Shown here piece after piece: positions 7,802 to 15,552 of a DNA stretch of 64,000 bases. Position numbers and translations under genes: made by a program. Numbering within the stretch: the stretch's first letter is position 1; every line of letters starts with the position of its first letter. The notes beneath the pieces are model-generated. The model had not been told where the DNA came from and did no database searches. It saw nothing but the letters and a program-made list of their open reading frames with translations. This stretch comes from UBA10649 sp965278945 (GTDB lineage: Bacteria > Actinomycetota > Actinomycetes > S36-B12): positions 2,914,001-2,978,000 of the forward strand of contig OZ257128.1 in assembly GCA_965278945.1 (NCBI GenBank), given 5' to 3'.

Positions 7802-9510
7802 TCAGGAACAGCCGCCTGAGCATCGAGCAGGCTGGCGAGCTCGTCGGTCTTCGCCTGCGTCCAGCCCTCGGGCTGCAGCACGGCCGCCCACGCCTCGGTG
7901 TTCGCGAGCTTGGAGTACATGTGGCCGTAGCCGTCGGGCACATTGCCCGCACCCGGGAGGTCGAGGGCGACCTGCCACAGCGTTACCAGCGGGAACCAGC
8001 CCATGCGCTCGGAGACATCGGGGCTGCGCTGCCCGTCCTCGAGCCAGTCGGGTGAGGTGAAGGCCAGGTCCCAGTTGAAGAAGACCACCGGGTCGGATCC
8101 GTGCTGCAGGTACGCAAGCCGCGTCGGCCCCCACTCGCCGGCCATCTCGTAGTCGTTCACCGTCTCGGCGGCGAACCGCACGGTGCGACCGTCGCCGTAT
8201 TGCGGCAGCCACGGCGGCGTGCCAGCCTCGCGGTCAGCGGTGAGCTGGCTGTGGAGCGGGTTGACGAACGGGGGACCGGTCATGACGGCACCGGAGATCG
8301 GCTCATTGACGATGTCGATCGAGTTGAGGATGCTCTCGACGCCGAATGAGCCGAGCGACAGCCCGTACAGGTACAGGTCGGGGCGGGTCTCCTCGGGCAG
8401 GGTCGACCAGTAGTCGTGGACGGTGTTGAACACGACCTGCGAGGTCTCCTTGACGGCCTCCTGGTCGGCGAGCAGCGAGATCCAGCTCGGCAGGTAGGAG
8501 TACTGCACTCCCGCGATCGCGATGTCCCCGTTCATCAGGTACTCCGGCGGGATGACTCCGTTCGCATCGAGGAAGCCGGTGCCTGTAGTGGTCGCGACTA
8601 CGAGCGCCTCCCGGTCGAACGCTCCGGTGCGCTTGAGTTCCTCGAGCAGCAGGTCGGCCCGCTCCTCCACCGTCTCTGCGGACTTCAGCCCGACGTAGAC
8701 GCGGATCGGCTCGAGCGCACCGCCACCGCTGAACGCGTCGAGCTCGGCGACGGTCGGGCCGCCGGCGACGAAGTTGCGACCCTGCCGGCCAAGCTCGTCC
8801 CAGGCCACCACCGATCCGGGACCACCCGAGCGCAGCGCCGACTGCGTCTGCTCGATTCCAGGTGCTGTCGTGTTGTCGCGCGTGGAGAACATCGAGTTCG
8901 CAAACGAGAAGAAGCCGTTGACGAGAACCCCGGAGATGAGCAGCCAGAAGACGATGAGCAGGGCGATGGCTCCGAGCACCACGCCGACCCGGCGCGGCAG
9001 GAACCGCCCGAGCTGGCGGCCGACGAAGGCGAACAGCTTCCGCAGCGAGCGCGACACGATGAGGATCAGCGCCGCGACGATCACCGTGACGATCACGATC
9101 ATCGGCCAGGCCGATGGTGAGACGGACTCCATGCCGAACAGCGTGCGGATCTCGTTCTGCCAGCCCACCTGCCGCCACACGCCGCCGATGACCAGCAGCC
9201 CGACGAACACGAAGATTATGGCCAGCACGATCGTGCGGGCGCGACCCTTCAGGGAGGGAATGCCCAGGTAGGACCACAGGGCCTGCGCGCCAGCGCCGAT
9301 TCCGTAGCCGATCATCACGGTGATGCCTGAGGCCGCGCCCTGGACCGCACCGCCCCGCGGCAGGAGCGAGGGCATGAGCGACAGGGCGAAGAACAGTGCC
9401 CCAACGGTGGCGCCGGCGCCGGAGAAGGACCGCGTGAAGACACGCGGCAGTGGCCTGTCCTCGCGTGGCGTCGCCGCGGTCTCGTCCGGCACGTCGACAC
9501 TCACGCTCAT
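7798..9510 (-). CDS. Membrane-anchored alpha/beta hydrolase (Abhydrolase_9 type)
   Basis: This 570-residue protein has an N-terminal half with about four to five membrane segments (roughly residues 30-205) and an extracytoplasmic C-terminal hydrolase half. The hydrolase part contains LYLYGLSLGSFG, a GxSxG nucleophile elbow with Ser, and later the HGSDPVVFFNWDL segment. This two-part layout matches the actinobacterial Abhydrolase_9_N / Abhydrolase_9 family, whose substrates are not well defined; lipid or ester hydrolysis at the membrane is likely. It lies 3 bases downstream of the DUF2237 gene and is probably transcribed with it. Confidence 0.82.
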   Translation of the reverse strand: MSVSVDVPDETAATPREDRPLPRVFTRSFSGAGATVGALFFALSLMPSLLPRGGAVQGAASGITVMIGYGIGAGAQALWSYLGIPSLKGRARTIVLAIIFVFVGLLVIGGVWRQVGWQNEIRTLFGMESVSPSAWPMIVIVTVIVAALILIVSRSLRKLFAFVGRQLGRFLPRRVGVVLGAIALLIVFWLLISGVLVNGFFSFANSMFSTRDNTTAPGIEQTQSALRSGGPGSVVAWDELGRQGRNFVAGGPTVAELDAFSGGGALEPIRVYVGLKSAETVEERADLLLEELKRTGAFDREALVVATTTGTGFLDANGVIPPEYLMNGDIAIAGVQYSYLPSWISLLADQEAVKETSQVVFNTVHDYWSTLPEETRPDLYLYGLSLGSFGVESILNSIDIVNEPISGAVMTGPPFVNPLHSQLTADREAGTPPWLPQYGDGRTVRFAAETVNDYEMAGEWGPTRLAYLQHGSDPVVFFNWDLAFTSPDWLEDGQRSPDVSERMGWFPLVTLWQVALDLPGAGNVPDGYGHMYSKLANTEAWAAVLQPEGWTQAKTDELASLLDAQAAVPD

Positions 9511-9513
9511 CTG

Positions 9514-9924
9514 CTAACCCCCGTCGCCCAGCAATTCCCCGAGATCATCTGGTGCATCTGCCGCGCATTCTTGCAAAGCATCGAGCGTGACGTAAGCAAG
9601 CGCGGCCTCATTCGTGGCACGAATCAGCACCGGCGACTTCACGCCCGCGTCGTAGGACTGCATCCATCGCGGCGCGCACACGGCCCAGTGGTCACCGGGC
9701 TGAAGCCCCGGGAATCCGTACTGCGGCCGGGGAGTCGACAGGTCGTTGCCGATGGCCTGCTGGTGGGCGAGGAACTCCGCTGTCAGGACGGTGCAGACCG
9801 TATGGGAGCCGATGTCCTCGGGACCGGTGTTGCAGTAGCCGTCACGGTAGAAGCCGGTGACAGGATCGGTCCCGCACACCTGCAGCGCCTCGCCGAGTAC
9901 GTTCCGCTGCTCTGACTCGTCCAT
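9514..9924 (-). CDS. DUF2237 family protein
   Basis: This protein of about 136 residues carries the pattern GFYRDGYCNTGPEDIGSHTVC...FLAHQQAIGNDLSTP and GLQPGDHWAVCAPRW, characteristic of DUF2237, a small conserved family of unknown function with conserved Cys and His residues. The ATG at 9924 is preferred because an AGGA site lies 7 bases upstream; a GTG two codons earlier is also possible. The gene diverges from the VOC gene with only 34 bases between them and is followed closely by the membrane hydrolase gene. Confidence 0.85.
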   Translation of the reverse strand: MDESEQRNVLGEALQVCGTDPVTGFYRDGYCNTGPEDIGSHTVCTVLTAEFLAHQQAIGNDLSTPRPQYGFPGLQPGDHWAVCAPRWMQSYDAGVKSPVLIRATNEAALAYVTLDALQECAADAPDDLGELLGDGG

Positions 9925-9958
9925 AGCCACATCCTAGGAACCACTCGCAGGAGGATTC

Positions 9959-10378
9959 ATGACCGACGACAGCACGTCCGTACTGCAAATGCGACTGGTC
10001 GTCACCGTCGACGACTTCGACGCGGCACTGGCCTTCTACCGGGACGCCCTAGGCATGACCGAGGAGGCGGCCTTCTCCACCGGAGACCGGCGGGTGGCCA
10101 TCCTCGACGCGGGCCGGGCCACCCTCGAGATTGCCGATGCGGGGCACGCCGACTACATCGACGAGGTCGAGGTCGGCAGGCGCGTCGCGGAGAAGTTCCG
10201 CGTGGCCTTCGAGGTGACCGACGCGACGGGGGTGACCGACGAACTCGTCGACGCTGGCGCGACGCTGATCGCGCGCCCGACCCGCACGCCTTGGAACAGC
10301 CTCAACTCCCGGCTTGACGCTCCTGGCGGCGTGCAGCTGACCTTGTTCGAGGCGCTGTCGCCGGAGACGATGGCCTAG
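9959..10378 (+). CDS. VOC (glyoxalase/bleomycin-resistance) superfamily protein
   Basis: This 139-residue protein has one pair of beta-alpha-beta-beta-beta units. Recognisable features are DDFDAALAFYRDALGMTEE near the start, GRATLEIAD in the middle and NSLNSRLDAPGGVQLTLFE at the end. VOC proteins bind metals and catalyse varied isomerisations, dioxygenations or thiol transfers, or sequester drugs; nothing here fixes the substrate. A strong AGGAGG site lies 6 bases before the ATG. The last four bases overlap the convergent secreted hydrolase gene. Confidence 0.8.
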   Translation: MTDDSTSVLQMRLVVTVDDFDAALAFYRDALGMTEEAAFSTGDRRVAILDAGRATLEIADAGHADYIDEVEVGRRVAEKFRVAFEVTDATGVTDELVDAGATLIARPTRTPWNSLNSRLDAPGGVQLTLFEALSPETMA

Positions 10379-11319
10379 CCAAGGAAGTCGAGCACGATCC
10401 GCGCGACGCGAGCGGGCTGCTGGAACAAGAACGAGTGACCTGCGCCATCGACAAGTCGCAGGAGGGCACCGGGAACACGGTCAGCGATGATGCGGCTGTT
10501 CGCCGGCGGCGTGATGACGTCCTTGTCGCCGGTGATGACGAGGGTCGGGGCGTTGACGGTCGCGAGATCTCGTTGATTTGCAGTGCTTTCCAGCCACGGA
10601 TCCTCGGCAGCGACCATGGCGTTGTAGGTGCGGGCGGGCGTCGACTCCTCGGGATAGCGACCGCTGTCGACCGCTCGGGTGAGTCTCTGCACGAACTGCC
10701 GTCCGGCCTGCTGCGCGCAGGTCGTGCGCGGGTAGTTCGTGGCGAGGTAGGTCGCGATGCTGCCGCCGGAATCGCTGTCCGCCTCCTGCACCCAGGTCGG
10801 ACCGAGCACGGCGTCGGGCCCGCCGGGATTTGTTCCCGCGAGCACGAGGCGACGAACCGAGTCCGGATGTCGGATCGCGAGCTGCTGCGCGACGAACCCG
10901 CCCATCGACCAGCCCAGGACGTCGGTCCGCGTCAGCCCGATGGCGCCGATGAACTCGGCGATCCAGTCGGCCATCGCCGCGAACCGGATGCGTCCCGGCG
11001 CGGGTCCGGACAGACCCAGGCCCGGGTAGTCGAGCACGATGACGCGACGACCCTCCGCGAGGTGCGCGAGGAACGCGGGATCCCATTCGGCCATCGGCGA
11101 GCCGGTGCCGTTCAGCAGGAGCAGCGGTCGCCCGCTGCCGACCTGCGCCCAGGCGATGCGCGTGCCGGCTGCGCTTGCGTACTGCACATCGAGCCGCAGG
11201 CCCTGCCCGGCGCGGCTTGCGGGAGCGCACGTCGCATCGGATCGATCGACCGCGTTCGCGGAGGGTGCTGCGACACAGAGGAGGAGCAGGCCCGCGCAGA
11301 GGACGGCGGGAAACTTCAT
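10375..11319 (-). CDS. Secreted alpha/beta hydrolase
   Basis: The ATG at 11319 is chosen because the product then begins with a good signal peptide (MKFPAVLCAGLLLLCVAAPSANA). The 314-residue hydrolase shows LLLNGTGSPMAEWDP, a nucleophile elbow GWSMGG, an acid in TGDKDVITPP and a catalytic His in DGAGHSFLFQ, so the Ser-Asp-His triad looks complete. This suggests an exported esterase, lipase or peptidase of the TAP/proline-iminopeptidase-like class; the substrate is unknown. Only one base separates it from the stop of the upstream four-helix membrane protein gene, so the two are coupled. Confidence 0.82.
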   Translation of the reverse strand: MKFPAVLCAGLLLLCVAAPSANAVDRSDATCAPASRAGQGLRLDVQYASAAGTRIAWAQVGSGRPLLLLNGTGSPMAEWDPAFLAHLAEGRRVIVLDYPGLGLSGPAPGRIRFAAMADWIAEFIGAIGLTRTDVLGWSMGGFVAQQLAIRHPDSVRRLVLAGTNPGGPDAVLGPTWVQEADSDSGGSIATYLATNYPRTTCAQQAGRQFVQRLTRAVDSGRYPEESTPARTYNAMVAAEDPWLESTANQRDLATVNAPTLVITGDKDVITPPANSRIIADRVPGALLRLVDGAGHSFLFQQPARVARIVLDFLG

Positions 11320-11320
11320 G

Positions 11321-11806
11321 TCATGCAGTATCGGCGTGCTCCACTGCCCGCACCGCACTGCGGTCCGCGATGAACGCGCTCGCCCGCGCGTTGAAGATCA
11401 GCCACAGGACCAGGATGTCGACGGGCACGGTCAGCAGCATGCGCATGACGTAGCCCTCGAAGAGGTACGCCAGGCCGCCGACGATGTTGATGCCGATGAG
11501 CACCGTGAGCACGATCCGCGCCCAGCTGCGGCCCTGCCAGACGTAGGCGGCGATGAGGATTCGCAGCAGCGCCAGCAGCACGATCGAGACGCCCGCAAGG
11601 AAGACGCCGAGGACGAGCAGTGAGCCCGCGATGTCGGTGACCCCCTCCTCGCGCAGGGTCGACTCGAGCGACTCGGAGATGCCCGAGCGCGACATCGAGA
11701 AGGCCGCCGCGATGAGGTCGAGGCCGGAGATGACAGCAACAGCGGCCGCCACCCACTGCAGGATGACACCGATGGTGAGACTGACCGGACGAGTCATGGA
11801 CGACAC
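11321..11806 (-). CDS. Four-helix membrane protein of unknown function
   Basis: This 161-residue protein has four predicted membrane helices (about residues 10-35, 60-90, 97-117 and 120-140) and no motif I recognise. The start may be the GTG at 11806 or the ATG at 11797; neither has an obvious ribosome site. It sits directly upstream of, and is coupled to, the secreted hydrolase gene. No function is assigned. Confidence 0.6.
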   Translation of the reverse strand: MSSMTRPVSLTIGVILQWVAAAVAVISGLDLIAAAFSMSRSGISESLESTLREEGVTDIAGSLLVLGVFLAGVSIVLLALLRILIAAYVWQGRSWARIVLTVLIGINIVGGLAYLFEGYVMRMLLTVPVDILVLWLIFNARASAFIADRSAVRAVEHADTA

Positions 11807-11825
11807 CGTACGCCGACGAGGCGAA

Positions 11826-12584
11826 CTACATGGGGAGCTTGCGGAAGACGGCTCTGGGCATGGACTTCAGCGCCGTCATGACGAACAGCAGCGGGCCGGG
11901 CGCGTAGACGGTCTCGCGGCCCTTGCGCAGCGCCGACACGATCACGGCACCGACGTCCTCGGCATCGACGGTCATCGGCGCTTCCTTCATGCCGGTCGTC
12001 ATCTTGGTGCGCACGAAGCCCGGGCGCACGACCAGGACGCTGGCTCCCGAGCCGTGCAGGGCGTCGCCGAGCCCCTGCGCGAAGGTGTCGAGCCCGGCCT
12101 TCGTCGAGCCGTAGACGTAGTTCGATCGACGACCGCGGTCCCCGGCCACGCTCGACAAGACGACGAGCGCGCCGTGCCCCTGCTGGCGCAGGCGTCGAGC
12201 GACGTGGAGGCTGACGCTCACCGCTCCGGTGTAGTTCGTGGTGGCGACCAGGACTGCCGCGTTCGGGTCGGACTCTGCCTCGGCCTGATCGCCCAGCAGC
12301 CCGAAGGCGAGGAGCACGACGTCGATGTCGCCCGCGTCGAACACCGAGTCGACGATGCCGCCGTGGCTGCCGGTGTCCGTCGCGTCGAAGGACTGCGTGA
12401 CGACGCCGGGGATGCCCGCGGCGGTCAGTGACGCGACGGCCTCGTCGAGCGCGGCGGACGGCCGGCCGGCAAGGACCACGCGGCGCAGGCGACCTCGCGG
12501 GAGCAGTCGGACCGTGGCCAGCGCGATCTCGCTCGTGCCACCGAGCACGAGTACCGCCTGGGGTTCTCCGAGTGCATCCATCAC
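11826..12584 (-). CDS. dprE2: Decaprenylphosphoryl-ketoarabinose reductase DprE2
   Basis: This short-chain dehydrogenase uses NAD(P)H to reduce decaprenylphosphoryl-2-keto-arabinose to decaprenylphosphoryl-arabinose (DPA), the second half of the DprE1/DprE2 epimerisation. The 252-residue protein has the nucleotide-binding start VLVLGGTSEIALATV, catalytic VVLSSVAGDRGRRSNYVYGSTKAG with Ser and Tyr-x3-Lys, and a VRPGFVRTKMT segment after it. It lies 15 bases after dprE1 in the operon of the UbiA-type gene, dprE1 and dprE2, the strongest support for the assignment over other SDRs. A membrane-facing hydrophobic tail is present. Confidence 0.9.
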   Translation of the reverse strand: MMDALGEPQAVLVLGGTSEIALATVRLLPRGRLRRVVLAGRPSAALDEAVASLTAAGIPGVVTQSFDATDTGSHGGIVDSVFDAGDIDVVLLAFGLLGDQAEAESDPNAAVLVATTNYTGAVSVSLHVARRLRQQGHGALVVLSSVAGDRGRRSNYVYGSTKAGLDTFAQGLGDALHGSGASVLVVRPGFVRTKMTTGMKEAPMTVDAEDVGAVIVSALRKGRETVYAPGPLLFVMTALKSMPRAVFRKLPM

Positions 12585-12599
12585 AGCAACAGTCTCCCT

Positions 12600-13967
12600 T
12601 TACAAGAGCAAGCGTCGGGCGAGGTCGGACGTGAACTTCTGGTCGGGATCCATGCGGTCGCGCACGCGCTGCCACTCGGACAGGCGCGGGTACGACGCGG
12701 CCATCATCTCAGGAGACATGCGCGAGTCCTTCGCGAGATACAGCCGCCCGCCCTCGGCGAGCACGAGTTCGTCGAGGTCGTTGAAGACCTCGGCGAGCCC
12801 GGCCACCCGCGCGGGAATGTCGATCGCGAGCGTCCAGCCTGGCTGCGGGAAGGACAGCGGAGCGGGGTTGGCCGCACCGAAGCGCTTGAGAACGGTGAGA
12901 TAGCCGGGCGCTCCGACGTCGCGAAGCCGGCGCAGCGTCGTGTCGACCAGATGCGCGCCGGAGTCGGGCACGACGAACTGGTACTGCAGGAATCCCTGCG
13001 GTCCGTAGACCCGATTCCACTCCTGGATGCCGTCGAGCGGGTGGAAGAAGGCGCCGATCGACTGGAGCTCGCCCTCGCGTGAAGCGGGGGCCTTGCGGTA
13101 CCACGCCTCGTTGAAGGCCCTGGCGCTGAGCGTGTTGAGCAGGAAGGACGGGAACAGCTTCGGCGCGGTCGCGATGACCTTCGGGTCGTAGGCGAGCGGG
13201 TCGAGGGCTCGGCGATCGCTGAGCATCTCGGCGGGGGCGTGGTCGCCGCGGGTGAGCACCCCGCGGCCGGACGGGGCGACGCTGTCTATCCAGGCGACGC
13301 TGTAGCGATAGGCATCATCGCCGTCGACCATGCGCGCCATCAGGGTGTCGAGATCCGGGGTCCGCTCGGTGTCGACCGTCATCATCGAGCTGCTGATGGG
13401 AACGAGGTCGAACGTCGCCTCGGTGACGACGCCCGTGAGTCCCATTCCGCCGATGGTCGCCCAGAACTCCTCGGGCGTGGATGCCGGCGTGAGCGTGGAG
13501 ATCTGTCCTCTGCCATCGACGATCGTGAGCTCGGAGACATGCGAGCCGAAGGTGCCCTCGACGTGATGGCTCTTGCCATGCACGTCGGCGGCGATGGCCC
13601 CGCCCATCGAGACCATGCGCGTTCCCGGCGTCACGGGAACGAAGAAGCCCGCGGGAACGATCAGTCGCAGCAGGTAGTCCAGGCTGACGCCGGCGCCAAC
13701 CGTGACGACCCCGCGCGCGCGATCGAGATCGATGCGCGCCATCGGCGACAGGTCCAGGAGGGTCCCGCCAGACGCCTGCGCGGCATCGCCGTAGGACCGG
13801 CCCATGCCACGGGTGAGCACGCCGCGAGCGGGGGCATTGACGATCGCGTCCTGGATGTCGGACATCGACAGAGCGGGGACGACTCGGGAGGAGGACGGCG
13901 CCGTGCGACCCCAGCCGGTCAGGAGCTTCTGGCCGGGCGTCGGGTCAAGCGGTGACCTGGTTGCCAT
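12600..13967 (-). CDS. dprE1: Decaprenylphosphoryl-ribose oxidase DprE1 with Ala at the inhibitor-binding Cys position
   Basis: This FAD enzyme oxidises decaprenylphosphoryl-beta-D-ribose at C2, the first step of conversion to the arabinose donor. The 455-residue sequence has the FAD-binding part with RGMGRSYGDAAQ and GGAIAADVHGKSHH, and the C-terminal substrate domain ending in GRLYLAKDSRMSPEMM...DLARRLLL, the usual ending of the family. Where mycobacterial DprE1 has WNVCVDFP, with the Cys attacked by benzothiazinones, this protein has WTLAIDIP, so that position is Ala381. It sits between the UbiA-type gene (3-base gap) and dprE2. Confidence 0.93.
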   Translation of the reverse strand: MATRSPLDPTPGQKLLTGWGRTAPSSSRVVPALSMSDIQDAIVNAPARGVLTRGMGRSYGDAAQASGGTLLDLSPMARIDLDRARGVVTVGAGVSLDYLLRLIVPAGFFVPVTPGTRMVSMGGAIAADVHGKSHHVEGTFGSHVSELTIVDGRGQISTLTPASTPEEFWATIGGMGLTGVVTEATFDLVPISSSMMTVDTERTPDLDTLMARMVDGDDAYRYSVAWIDSVAPSGRGVLTRGDHAPAEMLSDRRALDPLAYDPKVIATAPKLFPSFLLNTLSARAFNEAWYRKAPASREGELQSIGAFFHPLDGIQEWNRVYGPQGFLQYQFVVPDSGAHLVDTTLRRLRDVGAPGYLTVLKRFGAANPAPLSFPQPGWTLAIDIPARVAGLAEVFNDLDELVLAEGGRLYLAKDSRMSPEMMAASYPRLSEWQRVRDRMDPDQKFTSDLARRLLL

Positions 13968-13970
13968 CTG

Positions 13971-14936
13971 TCAGACGCCGATCGCCCCGAGGGAGAACAG
14001 GACCAGCCATGCGACACCGGTGAGCATGAGCGCCGGGTCGTGCAGCACGACGTCCTCGGGCGCCTCGGCGTCGCCCTTGTCGATGTCGATCGCGTAGCGC
14101 AGCAGGCCGATGACGAACGGAATGACGCTGCACGCCGCCCAGGGTCCCGTCGAGGGCGTGAGGCCGACCTCGAAGGCCCACAGGCAATAGGCGGTGATCG
14201 TGACAGCGGCGGAGATGGCCCACACGAAGCGCAGGTAGTTGTGGGTGTAGCCCTGCAGTGACCGCCGCATGGTCGGTGGATGCTCGCCGGGAGCGACGGT
14301 GTCGGTCGAGCGGCGGATCATGCGCGGCCCGCTGCCCCCGCCCTCGATGGACTCGGTCGCGCGCACGAGCTCGCTGTAGCGCTTGCCGGCGGCCATGAAC
14401 AGCGAGCCGAAGCCCGCCACGATGAGGAACCAGCGCGAGATCGGCAGCTCAGATGCGACGCCGCCTGCGATGGCCCGCAGCAGGAAGCCGAGGGCGATGA
14501 GCACGAGTTCGATGACCGGCTCGTGCTTGAGGAACAGGCTGTAGGACAGCGTGCAGGCGACGTAGCAGAGCACGACGACGAGCAGTCCGACGTTGACGGC
14601 CAGGGCGATCGCCATGGACGCGATCGCCAGGACTGCGGCGACGGCGATCGCGACACCGACCGACAGCTCACCGGCAGCGATAGGCCGAAAGCGCTTGAGG
14701 GGATGAGCCCGGTCGGCCTCGATGTCCTTCAGGTCGTTGATGATGTAGGTCGAGCTGGAGATCAGACAGAAGGACACGAAGGCCAAGATGCCCGGCACGA
14801 GGATGTCGACATTGAGGACGTCTCCCGCGGCCAGCGGAGCGGCGAAGACCAGCGTGTTCTTGAGCCACTGGCGTGGCCGCATCTCCGAGAGGATCGCTGC
14901 TGGCAGCGACCGATGCCTAGTCGTGTGCGTCGACAT
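13971..14936 (-). CDS. Decaprenyl-phosphate phosphoribosyltransferase (UbiA family)
   Basis: This integral membrane prenyltransferase moves phosphoribose from PRPP to decaprenyl phosphate, the committed step to decaprenylphosphoarabinose. The 321-residue protein has about eight to nine membrane helices and the Asp-rich motif NDLKDIEADRAHPLKRFRPI (about residues 60-80) that binds Mg and pyrophosphate. A second polar stretch, RYSEL, follows further on. The ATG at 14936 is preferred over one 12 codons upstream because the family usually begins close to the MRPRQWLKN motif. It overlaps the preceding membrane-protein gene by 20 bases and heads the unit with dprE1 and dprE2. It corresponds to the mycobacterial Rv3806c type. 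Confidence 0.9.
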   Translation of the reverse strand: MSTHTTRHRSLPAAILSEMRPRQWLKNTLVFAAPLAAGDVLNVDILVPGILAFVSFCLISSSTYIINDLKDIEADRAHPLKRFRPIAAGELSVGVAIAVAAVLAIASMAIALAVNVGLLVVVLCYVACTLSYSLFLKHEPVIELVLIALGFLLRAIAGGVASELPISRWFLIVAGFGSLFMAAGKRYSELVRATESIEGGGSGPRMIRRSTDTVAPGEHPPTMRRSLQGYTHNYLRFVWAISAAVTITAYCLWAFEVGLTPSTGPWAACSVIPFVIGLLRYAIDIDKGDAEAPEDVVLHDPALMLTGVAWLVLFSLGAIGV

Positions 14937-15414
14937 GCTGTCCAGGTTCTGAGTCCCCGACGATCCGGGCAATCTGCGGAACGACGAGGGCCCAGGTGAT
15001 CACGTGCATGAGGATAAGCAGGATTCGTGTCGACCAGATGACGCCGCTCGGCTGGAGGATCGGCATCAGGCAGGACGCGAGCGCAACCAGAGTGCCGAGC
15101 CAGAAGACGATCCGGCCCGCCGCGCGCCAGCCGCGGACCAGCGACCCGAGCAGGGCGGCAGCGAATGCTGCGGCGACGGGAAGCAATGCGACCACGAGCC
15201 AGGGAATGACGGTCAGGGCGGCGCCGGAGCTGGTCGCCACCTCGAAGGGAACCCCGAACAGACGGCCGATCAGGTAGACGAGCAGGCACAGGATCCCCGA
15301 CCAGGTTCCGGTGAGCGTCGCCGCGTACATGAGGTTCTTCATCGACGGGCTCGCGAGAGCCGGCGGCCCCACGGGCGTCATCGAGTCCAACCACGGCGCG
15401 GTCATGCCGTGCAT
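14917..15414 (-). CDS. DUF6069-like four-helix membrane protein
   Basis: This is a 165-residue protein with four hydrophobic segments: YAATLTGTWSGILCLLVYLIG, SGAALTVIPWLVVALLPVAA, AGRIVFWLGTLVALASCLM and WSTRILLILMHVITWALVV. The pattern is that of small actinobacterial DUF6069-type membrane proteins, whose function is unknown. The ATG at 15414 has GGAG 8 bases upstream, and there are further Met codons at 15405 and 15381. The open frame continues further upstream on this strand, but that part lies antisense to the acyl-CoA dehydrogenase gene and is not coding. Its 3' end overlaps the phosphoribosyltransferase gene, so it may lead that operon. Confidence 0.65.
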   Translation of the reverse strand: MHGMTAPWLDSMTPVGPPALASPSMKNLMYAATLTGTWSGILCLLVYLIGRLFGVPFEVATSSGAALTVIPWLVVALLPVAAAFAAALLGSLVRGWRAAGRIVFWLGTLVALASCLMPILQPSGVIWSTRILLILMHVITWALVVPQIARIVGDSEPGQHVDAHD

Positions 15415-15488
15415 TATTCGCACTCCGGGCGCGCGAGGGTAATTATTCGCCCGCCAGAGCGCCCCGGGCGGCGCGCCGGACCGGGCGC

Positions 15489-15535
15489 TTGCACAAGTTA
15501 CCGGCGAGTAGCATGATTGGGTTACTGGCCGGTAA
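15489..15535 (+). promoter_or_regulatory. fadE5 promoter with two TTAC-GGC-GTA operators
   Basis: A -35-like TTGCAC (15489-15494) and -10-like CATGAT (15512-15517) are 17 bases apart. Two related partial palindromes flank the -10: TTACCGGCGAGTAG (15498-15511) inside the spacer and TTACTGGCCGGTAA (15522-15535) over the expected start of transcription. Both fit TTACYGGCNRGTAR. Such sites are typical of TetR-type repressors. The ribosome site GGAGG and the ATG follow directly. Confidence 0.7.
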
Positions 15536-15552
15536 CTACGGAGGAAATTGCC

